DNA of 64,000 nt from Siderastrea siderea (lineage: Eukaryota > Cnidaria > Anthozoa > Scleractinia > Rhizangiidae), in NCBI GenBank assembly GCA_964030785.1, contig CAXIQD010000010.1:19756-83755 (forward strand), given 5' to 3'. Below, in pieces: positions 32,701 to 47,700 of this stretch. The translations under genes and the position numbers were made by a program. The notes under the pieces are model-generated. The model was not told the origin of the DNA and ran no database searches. It was given only the letters and a program-made list of their open reading frames with translations. Positions within the stretch are counted from its first letter, which is position 1; each line of letters starts with the position of its first letter.

Positions 32701-35700
32701 TTCTCTAGGCAGTTCAAATGTCTTACATGTTCAACCAACAGTCTAAAATGCCACGCAAACTACTTCCTACTATTCTTTACCCACACTGTGAACAATTGAC
32801 ACCGTGTAACTCAAATGAATGCAAACCTACCTTCATGTCAGTTCCCTCACCAAATATCTCCACATTCATGGTGGACAGACCGTTGATCTCAAACGGGATG
32901 ATCTCATGGTATCTCTTGGCCTCTCGAGGATAAAACAGCATATCGACCTGCATTGCTTGGTTAGGAATCAAGACTCCTGGCCGACAGTTAACCTCCAGAT
33001 GAGCACAGTTCTCATACTGGCACTCGATACTGCGAAAACGAAAAGTGCAGGAACGAGTGAAGTTCGTACCCTTTTTCAGAAACAATTTTCCAGGGCTTTA
33101 CTAGGCTCAATTACCAACCGCTTTTCGGGAAATAAGCGGCGGAAATCGAGCCTAGGACTCTACCAGTACTTTTTCAGGACTCAGATTTTTCTATGGTTCC
33201 CAAATGCACAATAATTGAAGCAATAAACCCTTACAAAATAGAAATCCAAAACTAATACTGCGGAAAATTGTTCTTAAAGAAAATTTTATTACAAGAGTTT
33301 ATAGATTTCCAGGACTTTCCAGGACCTGCCATAACTTTCCAGGACTTTCCAGTCCTGGAAAATGGCAGAATAAAATTCCAGGACTTTCCAGGATTACCCG
33401 TACGAATCCTGATGAACGTTTACTTGGTAATGATAATGACGATGATACCAATAACGATAACGATGATGATAATGACAACGATGAATAATAATTTATACAG
33501 CGCAAAAATCCAGACAATGTTCAGATGTGTAAAATAGTCCTAAACTAGTGGAGTGCGTTCGACTGCAACCCTTGTCGACACCGAAATTAGGGAAAGAAAG
33601 AGTCTCCTCAGCTTTCTGATCTTTATCGACCCTTCCCCTGGGTTGTTATAGGTTGATATATTTTCAAGAGAAAATCGAACATTGTCAGATATGAAATACA
33701 TGTAAATCTTAAAATAACAAAGTTGCGTGGCATATGTTATTTTTCAGGCGGACATATTTAGTTACATGACCGCTTGTATGTACTCATCGAAAGTTTCACA
33801 TGTAAATACAGAATTAAACTGAAATGTTACAAGTACCGTTGAACTCTTTACCTTTGATAACCTCCAAAAATATTCGCGCAATGGTCCTCTCAACCTCTTT
33901 TATTTCGCGGCTTCGTTGATAAACGTCGATCTCCGAAATAAGCAGACAACGCGATTTCTAGATTTAAAAGTGGCAGCATGGACAATACACAAAACTTCGA
34001 GAGTGACTCGCCAAGCCATTGTTCGAGAGAGAAATGATTTAAGTATCAAGTAAATTTAAATAGCGTGTTTCTTTCACGGACATATAAATTTGAATGTTGT
34101 ATGCCGAGTGGTTCTTCATCGAAGGCGAGAAGGTTAGAATGCCAACTGAACGGCGAACTGCAGGTTGCATGTGTACCAAGGAGTCGTGCGTACTTCTCTG
34201 AGACTTCGATCAAGGATTTACAATAACTCATTGGGCGAAAAGTTGCTTTTTCGAGCCTGGAACTTCCCTCGTCTGAAACAAGCTTCTTCGCAACAAAGAC
34301 GCCTTTGGATGTGAAAGCGAGGTCATTTGGTTCCATGAAAGCGAGTCAAAGTATGCACCAGTTCCCGGCCGAGGTTATGCCCCTGCAAAAATCTTCGGGG
34401 GGGGGGGCTACATTGATGTCCGTCCATCCACTACAGAGAAAATCTCGATTTCGCTCCGGCCGGGATTAGGGTTGCGTTCTCCTATCGTCGAACGCAACTA
34501 CGTATTCATAAATGAGAAAAAAAGACGATTTTAATGCTAACACGGAAAAAACAAATAAAGCTAAAATAAGCGTAAAAAGTCAAAAACTAAAAGTTAAAAA
34601 CTGAATTCAAATGCTATTCTAATGACATATGGGGCGAAAGATGTGTTTCCCTGACGGCTTTGGGAAGAGCATTCCACAGTTTCGGTGCAGCAACTAAGTT
34701 CTATGTTTCTTTGCCGCAGCCAAACACAGTCACAATGAGTTTGTTCTCATTAACTGTTCGAGAAAAGTGAATAAACAACTCTCTCATTAACGCCCAGTAT
34801 TAAATAAACGTCTTTTTTATTTGTAACCGGCTAACTTGCAGTTGTGTTTCTCGGGGTTGGATTTGGAAGTGGGGGAGGGGGGGGGGGGACTCGTCTCCCC
34901 TCCTATTTGTCAAAGAAAATAAGGCCCGTTAAGACTTAAACTCGAACGACAAACCACTCCCCCTTTATTCAGAATCTACAAAGTTACCTGATATCTTTGG
35001 TGTCCTCGTTTGTGATGATAAGTGTTGTTCCTTGGAGTGGCATACCTGCACGGTACAGAAAACACGGACCAAAGTCATGCCTCACAAAAGAGAAGTTCAA
35101 ACCAGGCTGTACACCCGTGCCAGTCAAGTTAATAGTGAACGTAGGACCATTGGTGATCTGCAAATACAAAATGTTAAGTGGCATTAACGACGGAGTTAAT
35201 GGCGAAGCTTTATGGAATCACGTTTACGGCAAACACAAGCGGCAAAATGACCGTGGTTTTCCCACTATTTTTCACGTTTGCCGTCTGCTGTTTGCCGTTT
35301 TAACCTCAAACCCAGTGTTGTTTTAGTCATTTTATTCTACGAAAAATAATAGGATGGAAAAAGTACAAAAAAGCGAGCTGATGTTTGGCTGCCACCTTCA
35401 TAGAGGCTGTCAATATTCTCACTAATAAGACGCTCAAATTATGCAGTTACGTCAAAACATCCCGCAGAAGTCGCATTCAACTGCAGGGCTCGAGAATAAC
35501 TTTTCAGCTTAGTAGCCAAGTGGCTAGTGAGAGGTTTGATTACACTAGCCAAAATAAATTTTCACTAGCCAGACTTTGTTTTTGCATAATCTCATACTGT
35601 GTTCAATATGTCTAATTTTTAGCCGAGTTAAGTGCTTAAAACATGCCTCTCTGTAATCTCAAGAGTGAAGAACTTGAATGTTGACCATTCTTTTCAACGC

Positions 35701-38700
35701 TTAAAGATTCTCACACGCGGAATACAAAGTACCATGTACCTTCAGGGCAAATTCCCAGGCGCGATGTAGTTCACGCCTCTCTTTTCTGTTTCGGTCAGAC
35801 CATGACGAATAACTCGAACAGTTAACCTTATATGAGCATGTCATCGTACGGAGAAACGTTGGGAAGACAAGACTAACATTGCACGAACGTTGTAAAGGTA
35901 CGGAGAAACGTCAAAAAGACAAGACTGATACAGCACTCAACTCACGTACGGAAAAACGTCTACAAGAGAAGATTAGTAAATTATAAGCGTATTTAAGTGC
36001 GGGGAAACATTGAGCAGAAAAAACTAATAAGGTTCGAACTTACTAAGGTACGGAGAAATGTTGAGAAGTCATATCAAACACGTTGGTTGCAAATGCACTA
36101 CAGTAGGGAGAAACGCTGCCAACGTACCAAGATACAGAGACTAATAATATACGCAACTACTAACTTACGGAGAAACGTTAGTAGACAAAACTTATTCCGT
36201 AAGAACGTGTGTGACGTACGGACAAACTGAACTATTACAATGGGACAATCAATTACGGAGAAACGTAAATGAGACAACTAAAATCGCACTAACGTACGGA
36301 TGAACGTTGAGAAGAAACGACTAATACCGTATGAACATACTAACGTACAGTGAAAACCTAAGCAGTGTCGACTTATCGTACGAATGTACTAAAAACACTG
36401 AAAACCTTAGGAAGAGCAGAACAATGTCGTGTAAACGTGCTAACGTACAAAGAAACGTTGAGAAGGCTAGACTTATAAATCGACTAGCCTACTTACGTAC
36501 GGAGAAACGTTGTGAAGACGTTACGTAGAGAGAAACGCTGGGAAGAGAAACTATTGTACGAACGTAGCAGTTAATAGTTAATGGCAAAAGTCGATAACAT
36601 AAGGCTGAAGAATTGTGTGAACCTATTAAAGTGTAGACAAATATCATATGAACACACCAATGGACCTTTCAAGGAAACGTATGGTGAAACGTTCTGAAGA
36701 CGGCTAATATCGTTCAAACGTAGAAATGACGGAGGAAACATTACCATCTGAGACACGAATTAGTAGGAAAAAACGCTGAGAGGTCAAAACAAGTATCATA
36801 CGAACATTATGATTTCCTTCTACCGAACAAGTTTTAGTTTCTCCTCACTCAATTTGCTTTTGGGGTCCCATACTCAGAAGCAATATTTTAGTTTGGTTTC
36901 CATCCGGTGCTTTAGTGCTTTGAAATTTTCACTAGCCAAAATGGCTAGTGAAAGCGCAAAACTTACCAGCCAAAACGGAATTTCCACTAGTCTGTGACTA
37001 GTTGGCTACCGTCGAGCCCTGAATAACTGCTATCAACTTTTGTAAATACAGTTGAGTTATCTCAGGTGGAATCCCACTTATAAAATATACTAAAAATTTT
37101 ATGCGCACGTATTACCTTTAACAGCAAGTCGCATCCTGCCAAAGTCAGTCGTCCAGGCGGACAGAAAGCTAACTGACATCTCTTACGGGTGCTACACGGT
37201 ACGGTACCGTTCTCCGGTGATACCGACACCAGCTTCTCCCCATCAGGGCACCGCAAGCCCTTCATCTTAGTTCGGTTATGTATCTCCCACGTAAAGTCGA
37301 AGTTGAACTTTCCTGAGTTAATGACGAACAACTGTCGGGTTGCTTTCTCGTTGATCTCAACCTTGAAACAAATAGCAAGAGTTTGTTGCTTACAGAGGTT
37401 TCTCCGTACACATCGAGAAAAAACATAGATATTCTCACGTTATTAATTCATTTAATTATTTAATATTTGTTTACTTATTTTTCGTGAGGACAAATGTAGT
37501 TTAAAGACAAACTGACTGACAAACAAGTTTACACAAATTATTTCCATCCTGCGCTGGTAATCGGTTAAAAATAAGCTGAATAAATGGTTTTTTAAGAATT
37601 CAGACAGTTCACAGAGATTGTACAGCCACTTTTTCAGCAAAACAGAGACGGTTGTGTACAATTTTCCCGCGTTTTGAAAACTTGTAGATCAGTAACGTTT
37701 CATCTAAACGTTCTCACATTTGCTATGTCTACGGATTTTCATATGTTCTTTCTTTTGACAGACGACTTCTTTGTTAACAACATCATTTTCAGAGACCGCG
37801 TTTCCCTTGTCGAGCGGAACGGCCGTTCCGCTGGACAGGGGCAACGCGGTGTCTGAGAACGAGACTGGTACGTGAACATTAACTCACCATTCCAAGGTTG
37901 ATTCTGTTTGTGCCCTTGGACGTCAGCTCCACCTTGTTGCCTTGAGAATCCTCGCATATTAGCTGCGCATTCATGGCGTAACCTTCCGCTTTCACGTTCA
38001 ACGTTAGTGGCGAGGTCTTCTTTTTCACGTGACAGAGAACGTTGAAGTTCACCTCCTTCTGTTCTGTTGCTGTGAAGCAGATCTCGATTGGCAATCTACA
38101 AACAAAAAGAAAACATCTGTGAATGAGAATCCAAATAGAATATTAGTTTATCAACTGTCCCTTCACTTGTTGTAGTGTAGCTTAGTAGATGTTCGTGGAT
38201 GAAATTGAGCGGTACATTCTAGGCCTGTAGTGCTTCGTATTATGTTGTTAAGTGTTCTAACTTAAGTCCCGCCGTTTAAAAATTCGATCACTACTTTACC
38301 ATGGTACTATTATGCAGTACAAGGTGGTCCTAAATTTTGGCAATGTGTATGAGACTCCAAAGTGTGACCATTCAAATAAACGCTATTGAGCAATAGCTTT
38401 CCTGTGGAGCTGTTTATTATGTTTTACAGGCTGTGAATGAAACCCTTAAGAATGTCAATTCAACTAAAAGCTGTTGAGCAGTTCTTTCCGACGGTGCCTC
38501 TTTACCATGCCGTAAAAGGTGCTTCTACCTTTTCAGTCAGGGAACGAAATCCTCAAGTATGACTATTCAAATGAATGCTTAGAGCGGTACTCTTCCGTGA
38601 TTCAAACACACTAAATAACTTTCTACTCTAAAAATCTAATTAAGGTAAAACAGCTGCACTTCATACCTGGACTTGGGCAGCACAGTGCCAGACATAGGTT

Positions 38701-41700
38701 CAACAGTGAGACTAGAGGCGTATCCCTCGGTGTGACAAGACGATTCGCTGAATGAAAAAGTAAATGGGATGTTCTCTTCATTCACCAATTGGACAGTCTC
38801 CTTTGCTGGGTTACCTGTGACACAAAAACATCAGGATAAAATTAATTAATAAAAGGACATGCGTGTTCACATTGCTAACCCCAAAGAAATAAGTATAAGC
38901 CTAAGCACAGAGAACGAAAAGGGCGAATTAGGAATAAACCTAATAACCATAAACATAAGCACAAGTTCAGCAACGGCAAAAGCATCGGCGTAAGCACAAA
39001 CATTAAGAGAAAGAGGAGTTTGTTTCTACTTACGTTGTCCTCAGTAGGAATAAACATAGGATAAACATAAGGATAAGAAAAACAATACCAACAAGTTTGC
39101 TTTTCTAGCGATTGTGATTATGCCAAGTTAATTTCCAAATAATCTGTTCATTTTCCTTGAGCTTGTCCCTGCGTTTATGGTTTATGCCATGCTTTGTTAT
39201 GCTTTGAGTTTATGTTTTATGCTTATCCAAATAGACGTCTTTTCAAGTTAATCCTTTAAGCCCCAGTAGTGACAAGCATCTAATTTCTCCTCACAGTATC
39301 ATGACTTGATTAAACATACAGGTCACGAGAATTAAGGAAATGATCACCAAAGATGAGGTGTCTTGATGTGTAAGCAAATTCTCCCAACTAGTACCATAAG
39401 AAAGATATGGAGAAGAGTGAGGAGAACATGCATGTTGATACTGGGGCTTAATGGGTTAAACAGCTGTCCCCTTACCGAGCAGCATCTCCCTGAAGTTGAT
39501 GTGAGACCTGTCAAACGACAGCGCAGGTTCAAACGTGTGTCCCACCATGACAAACGGAATAGAGATGTTGTGCTCAGGCACGAAGAAACGCCAGAAGGAC
39601 TCCACGAGATCCAGCGAGTCGGACACATACTCAAACACCATCTCATGCTTCTTTCCACTCAGTACAGTCCCCTCGGGAGCCAAACACCGGAAGTTGACAT
39701 TTTCAGATGCACCATCAAGGCTGTCCTCATTGGACCACGAAAAACTGTAGCTAGCGTTTGATGGGTTGATTACGTTGAATCGCCTGTGTGGACAGTTCGT
39801 GAAAGTTACGTGATGTGTTAATTGGAGGCCACGAGTGAGCCTCTGCTTACATCAATTAGCACCACGAAAGCTCTGGCCAAGACACAAAACGACACAAGTC
39901 AACAGAAGTTGGAAACTTGCATCGACTTGCGACACCGTTTTGCCATCCAACACAAGTTGACTTAAGTTTCTATTGGATTGCTTTCTCTTGTTAGGGTGCA
40001 CGCGCTAGTCGTTCAAATAGCTCTTTTTCGCAACTTGCAAAAAAACTTTCATGTAATTGCAAGTGCGTTTGCCCACCCAACGCAAGTTCTTATTTCCAAA
40101 TTTGCATGTCAGTTTGGCCAGGGCTTTATACTCGAATACACAGGGGTACCCCCTATAATGGCCTATACGGGGAGGCTCCGCCCGAAAGGGGTACCTTTTT
40201 CAGGCTTCAGGTATATGAAAGGGTAGGGATTTCACGAGCTGAAGCATATGAAAGGGTAGGGAAATCTGTCATCTAGGAATTTAAAAGGGCCTTCAATTAA
40301 AATATTTGGAGTAGATGCATCTTATGACTGTATCACTTTAATTTATTAAACGCTACATGAAAACGACAAGAAGACTTCCCTCCAAGGGTGTAGAAAAGGG
40401 ATGCAGTGTTCTTAAGTAGGTATGTGAAAGGGGTACCATTTTTCAATGGAAGGTATACGAAAGGGGTACCTTTTGAGTTTTCTGTCAAAAATGGTATATG
40501 AAAGGGTAAGGGGTTGGACCTCGGGGCGGAGCCTCCCCGTATAAAACTTTGTTGACTGCTCCCCGGGAATATACTAACAGTAAAGCGACGGCCAGACGAT
40601 CAAACATTTTCATCCAACACCGAGTTACACAACAAACAACGTTACGTTTGATCGATCAAACATAATGTTGAACGGAAAAATTTAGTCCTTAATCCGAGCT
40701 TTGAAGGATAGTGGATCTTCTGTGTCAGAGCCCGCACACAGGATTGTTTTTCTTGCAACTTAGTATGAAACATGGGGGGGGGGGGGGGTGGGGGGGGGAG
40801 AAGAAGGAAATGGCTGAAATCAAAGAAAAGCTAACTATAACGAGCTGTATAGTAACACTTTAAGTCGTTTCAAATATTTTAAGAGGATTTATCGCCTTAC
40901 AGATTTTCAGATTTTCAGATTTTCAGATAAGTTCTCCTACATTTCTGTACGACTTACAACACATACTTTCCGTTTTCACTCACTTTATATTCTTGACCTT
41001 GACTCCACACGATTTGAACTCGATGACCTTTGTATTGGGGTCCAAGGTTGATCCCGGGGGAGCCCCGCCGGGACCTCTAAGCTCAGGATTCCTTCTCCCT
41101 CCGGATACATAATCTGATTCCTCAAGCTCAAAGTGACAATACGGGAGGAGGCTACGGCCGTGAACAGGAATGGTAAAACCTTGAGCGTCTGGTTGAAGGT
41201 TGGCGGCGCTGTGGAAAACAAAAACACCCCAACATTTACTTAAAACCGTATATGAGCAGTAATAATGGCAAGATAGGGTGTACATGCCTTCAAAAATCTT
41301 CGAATAAACATTGTAAGTTTTCCCGAAATATGTGAAACCTTCCGACCACGGTTGAGAATCTTCAAATGTTTTTCGGATGACTCCGAGATATTTTAACTCA
41401 CTGACGCCCCGCGTTGCGCCCGTTTGCGCCCATGAATGAGCAGGCGTCTTATTCCACTTGTGATGTCATCAGTTTAAGTGACCCTGAAGAGCTTTGATAG
41501 TCAGTCGATGCAACACAAAATGATGCCTGAACAGCAATGATCGGATCAAGTAAGCCTGCGTAACAGCCAGGAAACCAAGGAACTTTTACCTCAAAAACAC
41601 AAGAAAATCATCAACCATTTCCTTTTCAAATGAGCTTTGAGGCCAAACTTTTCTCATCACCAGAAACCTTGGTCGCACGGCCAACTCGACAGCAAAAAGC

Positions 41701-44700
41701 AAAACTCAAAATAAGAACGAAAGCAACGGGATTGTGCGCTAAATCTCGGAAAGCCGTAGACGAGGGAGTTTTTCGCGTCAAAAATTTTGAATTGTGCGCA
41801 TGCCCGAACTCAAAATACTAAGAAAACGTCCTGAAACCGAAAGAAATGGTAACGGTTCACGCTAGAAAGCACTTTTCGTGGGGACTGGGACGAAATCGGA
41901 TCAAACAGGGCTGAAAAAGGCCATTTGATGCTTGAAAGTACCATTTGTTCGAAGCTTGCTGGGTGTCAATGGGTTAAGGATATCTTCGTGTGTTGTCCGT
42001 AATTCGGAGGACGTCGAGTGTCCTTTGGCAGTTTTCACTCAAATAATTGTACAAATTAATAATAATTTGCTCGTCTATCGTAAATATGGCATCACCATCG
42101 ATGTAGATTAACATCACACATCTCACTGTTAACAAAGCCTGAGACATTATTATATAGCCGTATTATTACCTGAAGGTGAGCAAAGCGTCATACTCTGCCA
42201 CGTCCAGCGGCGAAAACTTCACAACGAAGCTGCCCTTCTTCCCTGCTGGGATGCTACCGCTTTCCTGTTCAATCACAAAAGGAAAGATGTCGCTTCCTCC
42301 TTCACTCACTACACTGCCTGCTTCATAGGCAAGAGCTAGGGCACTCGAAGGCCTTTCACCCATGGAGGATCGAGGACGTATGGCCATATGTGGTGCACGT
42401 GTGTGGGCCGGTATTGACGAGTCACCTGCAGAGGTAGTGGGGCGCCCCGTTTGCCGGCTGCCTGGAGTTCCCGCAGAACTTGCGGGTCTTTCGGGCCCTG
42501 ACTCGAAATGTTCAGGTGAACTGACGGCCTTGGGTTTGTCAAAAGGTTGGAAATTCCACTGGTAATCAAGTTGAACGTCGCCTTTGTTGGACACAGTGAA
42601 ACTGGCGAAACAAGAGAAATAAAAGCTTGGCCAAAGGAAAATGGAAAGGAATTACCTTAATGTTCAGAGTTGATATTCATTCAAGGGGACATTTTTTGGG
42701 GGGGGAGGTGGGGGTGAAGGGGGCAGGACGGCTGATTTTGGGGGAGAACCTATTTTTGGAGGGGCAGGGCGTATTTGTTGAATTTATCGTTGCATTTCAT
42801 TATGGGTGGGCCAGGGGCGTACGAGGTACGCTCCTGGTTGCGCTAGACAAGCAGCCTCAGACAACTAACCCAGCAGTTCCTGCGTCTATATTCGAAAAGG
42901 CTTACCATGGAAAGAATATTTGCGACTGCGATTTTGGCGCGGTAAGGACTTATTTTCTTTGCGGGCGAGGAGGGGTCAGGTGTACAGTAATATCATTAAC
43001 ACCGTGCTCTCCACTCCAACAAAGAGCTTACCTGTACACTCGCGTCTGAAACATCAGGGTATCCTTGAAATGTATGTTCTCTTCTTTACAGAGGTACTTG
43101 GCAAAGTCACACACAGCAGAGATCAGCAGTTCTACTTCCTTGGTGCTGTTTTCCAGGGCGGTAAAAGGAGGCTCAGGTTCTACTTCAATAACCTTCTTCT
43201 TGGCCGGACGAGGGGCCTTCCTCGTGCCAGTAGAAGGGTCCTCCTCAGGTGTCATATCCACCCACTTCACTGTGCGCATGCGGTCATCCCAGTCTACCGC
43301 CTGCAAAAATTGAGCAGAATATTACAAAGTTTGAAAAAGTAGATTCTCGCGATCTCGAAACTCCAACGTTTTTGTACAATTTTAGTTTCCCTGGAGCTGC
43401 AGCAACCAATGGGAGCTTCATTGTGCGCTTGATAAGGTCCGCTAACATTGGATCAAGGGATGGTTATTCACTTACGACAGTGCTTGAATCAAGACCCAAA
43501 CAGGACAAGGTCGCAAGTGGTGGTTTTGAAAGCAAACGCAACTTCATGACATTTTTTTCAACCGCAATATTGGCCATGCTACTATCTGGTTATGACTTCA
43601 TCCATAGATTTGCTTGTGCCTTTCAATTTCAGATTTCTAGCCCATGGCTAAAAGGGGTTCACTATCGATCTCAGAATTTAAGGTTTCACTTGTATTTCAG
43701 GAACCTGTTGTTCAAAAAGCGAATAATTCTATCAACCCGATAAATCGCCATCTAGTGGATAGTGTACTTGTTTCGTTACAATTTATCCGCTGGATAGCGA
43801 TTTATCCGGTGGAAAACTGGGTCCAGGAGGAAAGAGGACCTTACCTTGTCTTGGGCTTCGCCCAGCTTGATTTTAGTGACTTTACAAGGAATATTGGTCG
43901 CCGAGTAAGTCTTCGGCTCCTTAGAACAGAAAGTGATGGTCACATCTTTGGCACAGTTCGGCTGCAGGTGTCCTGTGCAGGGAGAGAACGTGATTTCGGG
44001 TGGCGGGGACCACGTGAAACGGACTGGATCCGAGGAGGAGTGGTTTGTCAAAGTGAATGACAGCTGTCTGGATACGCCTACAGCACAGTCGCCAAATTTG
44101 ACATGGTTTTCTCTTGATGCTGCAGGAATGTAGATTATTGCAAGGTCAGTAACCCCCATAGTAAACTCCCAGAATTTAGCAGAGTTACGTTTAAAATCTG
44201 TAACAGTAAAACAGACACTAAAAAGAGGAATGAACAACTGTTCGTGAGATTTCACTGTTTAAGCCACACTTGAACTGTAATGTCTGATAACTCTTAATTG
44301 TCGAGTGGGTTTTATTTTATTTACATCCACGAATCGTTTCAGGTTCACGAAAATTATACCCGCAAAATTAATTCACAGAAAGGACATGTACAAGTTCTAC
44401 AATTATCTTACTTCTCACAACGCAAATGTCCCCTACCCAAGCCGACAAATATTTGCTCCTTGTTACTGTACGATCAACAACAATAAAATTTTAAATTTTG
44501 GACTGAAAACGTGGTGTTTTTGTTAGTTTTTCAACGCCACAATGAATATCTGAAAAATCCACCCATGAAAATCACAAGTAAATTTACACGGCTTTCGAGG
44601 ATTCTTAGAACCGCGAAAATAAAAGGCATTATGATGATTTGTTAGTGAGTAAATGTACGGTGAATGTACCTAGTTACATGTAAACTTCTTAGTGAGTACG

Positions 44701-47700
44701 TCATGTTAGGGACGGACCATTACAAAAGTGATGGGGGGGGGGGTTGGGGGATTTTTAGCCTGCCAGAATTTTTGGGGGGCCATTTCCTGTACAAGAATTT
44801 TTTTTTTGGCTACAGCCCTATGCATGAATTTTTTTTTTTTTTGAGAAAATATTTTCCTTATGCACAATTTGCTATTGAATTAATTAAAAACAATGCAACT
44901 TTGTTTTACTAAATACATAGCTTGTGCTGTTACGTTACTTTACATTTTTAAGTTTATTTTATTACAAAACACTTTTTAAGAATGTTCGCTTTAAAATTTA
45001 ATTTACTGAAGGAGGTTTCAAAAGTAAATAGCGATTTATAGTGAAACATTGTATGATATTATTGATATACATGTATGGATTTTTTTCTAAAAGACGTGTT
45101 CATATGAAATGATTTGATACAGTGGTGTCCAGAAAGATTAATTTATAAAATATACAGTACATACACTGTTATTTCCTTAATTTAAAAACAATTCTTTTCA
45201 AAAACGTAGCTCATAAATTTGCCTTTAAAACTTTTGATATAAAATACATACAGGTACCTTCTAACCCTTTGCTGGGAAGTTAAGGGTTATAATTTAATGT
45301 AACAGCTTTTTGAGGATGTAGACACAGTGGGAGAGTAGGAAGCCACTGGGAGTGGAAGGCTTTCTAGTACACTTCCTTAGTCCTTGCCCTCTTCTGTTCC
45401 TCTCCCACAATCCATCGTAGTCATTCCAGACCCCACTTACTGATACAGCCCCCCGATAATGCCCTCCACTTCAAAATGTCAGTCCAAAAAGAAGATACCT
45501 GTTAACGATACCCAGTGGCTTCCAGTGGCTTCCAGCCAGTGGTAGTGATACCTGTTAAGGTATCCCCCTCCCGACAAAAGAAATATTAATTATGAAAACA
45601 ATATTTTATAGCATCCTGGCAGAGCCCCAGAAATTTCCAATTTTTTAAACACTGGAGACACTACTTGAGCACTTTGGCAGAACGAATTATGGTTTCATGT
45701 CAAAATGAGGCCCATCTTGTGCATGAATTTTTTTTTCGGACATTTTCCCCTGCATGAATTTTTTTTCGGACATTTTCCCTTGCATGAATTTTTTTTGGGT
45801 CCCCCCCCCCCCCCCATCACTTTTCTAATGGTCCGTCCCTTATACGCACCTGGAGTGTCATCATCGATCTCCACCTCAGCTGCCTGCTCTTCGCTCGGAA
45901 CATACGACCGTATATTATCTACCGTCACTTCATCCTGATATCCCTCTCCAATCAGCTGAATGGTACTTTCCTCGTACGGATTATCCACCACTGTCAGCCT
46001 GATCTCACCCACCATGCGCCCCACTAGGGAGGGGTGAAACTCAATAGTGAAATCAGCTGTCTTCCCCATGGGGACCACCACAGATAGCGTGTGAACACGT
46101 GACTTGGGATCATCTTCGTCCTCGCCTTCGTCAAGGGGCATCAACGCTTTTGTGCCTTCCACGCAAGAAATGCTGTACACGCCTCCGGGATCTTTTAAAT
46201 CGATATTCACTCGGGACATCAATGTTCCTTCGTTTTTGAGCGACAGCGGAAGCACCTGTATAGAACGGCAAGTAAAGAAGTGTACGTCAGAGATTTTTTT
46301 TTTAGCTTCAGTTACGAACCAAAGATAAAATTGTACGTTGAGAAATCTTTCAGATACTCTTGCTTGGATGCCTTGGACTTAACATTTGGACCGGACTCAG
46401 TCAAGCTACACGGTGAATCAATCAGAACTAGAGGCAGATACAAGTAGATCAGTTCTGGTTTTAGCTACAATTTTGATCAAAGCCCAGACTGCCTTCTACT
46501 CGTGTTAAAGTGTCCATTACAAAATCAAACATTTTGACAAGGCTGAATTGGAATTACTTACGATCCTCAACTGAAAACCACTTTATGTTGGAGTTAAAAC
46601 CATTCGTTACACAATGATTAGAATTATCACATGCAATGTCACGACCCTTCCATACCTGAGTGCGTCCCAGCAGCAAACGCCTAAACAGCAGCACAGGAGC
46701 TCCCTTCTTGTTTCGAGCAGTTGGCCGGGCCACATTTATTCTAGGAAGATTTCCTTCGCCCTGGATGTCAAACGTGAGATTGCGGTATTTCGACATGGCG
46801 CTGGGCATCCCATCCACCGCGGCTTCAAGTGTGGCGTTGTAGGTTTGCATTGAAGGAGGGCTGAACGTCACTGTCGCGTACACATAGCTGTGAGCTGGGA
46901 TCGAGGCACGCTGAGGCTCTATCTCGTAAACATCGTGCCAGCGAGCAGACGGCTTCATGGACTGTGGTCTCACGGAGAGGACTAAGTCACACGGCACCTG
47001 GTTAAATACGAATAAAGGTTAAATCAGGTAAGTAACCGGGGTTGCCACCCATCAGGGTTATACAAACTCCCTGGCATTTCACAGCCAACAAACCGCAATT
47101 GGCCATGCAGGATGAATCCTTTGGAGGTAAAGCAAAGTAGTTTATTGGAACAACATTATTTATAATCAATAAAAAATCCTTATCAAAGCTAGCGGCAAGA
47201 AAAAAATAAAACTCCCAGAATTTCTCTTAGGAGTTATTTTAAAATTAACTGACATTTCCCTCACCTTGGAAAAACTATGTCTGACTTTCCCCTGACTGTG
47301 GCAACCCTGAAACTCTGTAGCTCTATATTTCTTTTTTTTCTTGAAGCTAACAGCATTAGCTGCATTTCATCTACACTACAGCTTAAATAGCAATAATGAT
47401 ACAACCAAACAGTCTTACTATGAAAACTTGTCAAGATAATTAGTTGTCAACATTGAACAGAAAACAACGTCGTACCTTATTCGGGTTTCCAATCCTAAAC
47501 CTGGCTCTGGCCTTCCGTCCAACGATCGTATTGTAAAAAATAAACTTGTTTTCATCCTCCCCGTACACCCCAGAGCCACTCGCGAGGTCGTGTGTCAAAT
47601 ACTGGAACAGATTCAACTGCTTCACGATCAAGTGTTCTTCGAATATTGAGCCGACCGTGTCGTGTGTGATAGTGGTGATTCCCGGGATGCACGCTTCTCC

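Noticed and set aside
34046..34336. 96-codon minus-strand ORF in a HYDIN intron
   Set aside because: No HYDIN similarity, no need for it in the exon phase chain, and no convincing splice borders.
35484..37021. Array of TACGGAGAAACG words as a centromeric or regulatory satellite
   Set aside because: It is short, degenerate, and bounded by inverted transposon-like ends, so an element-borne repeat is the simpler reading.
40985..41227. Alternative open frame APPTFNQTLKVLPFL across a HYDIN exon
   Set aside because: Only the overlapping frame (NLQPDAQGFTIPVHG) joins both neighbouring exons in phase and matches HYDIN.
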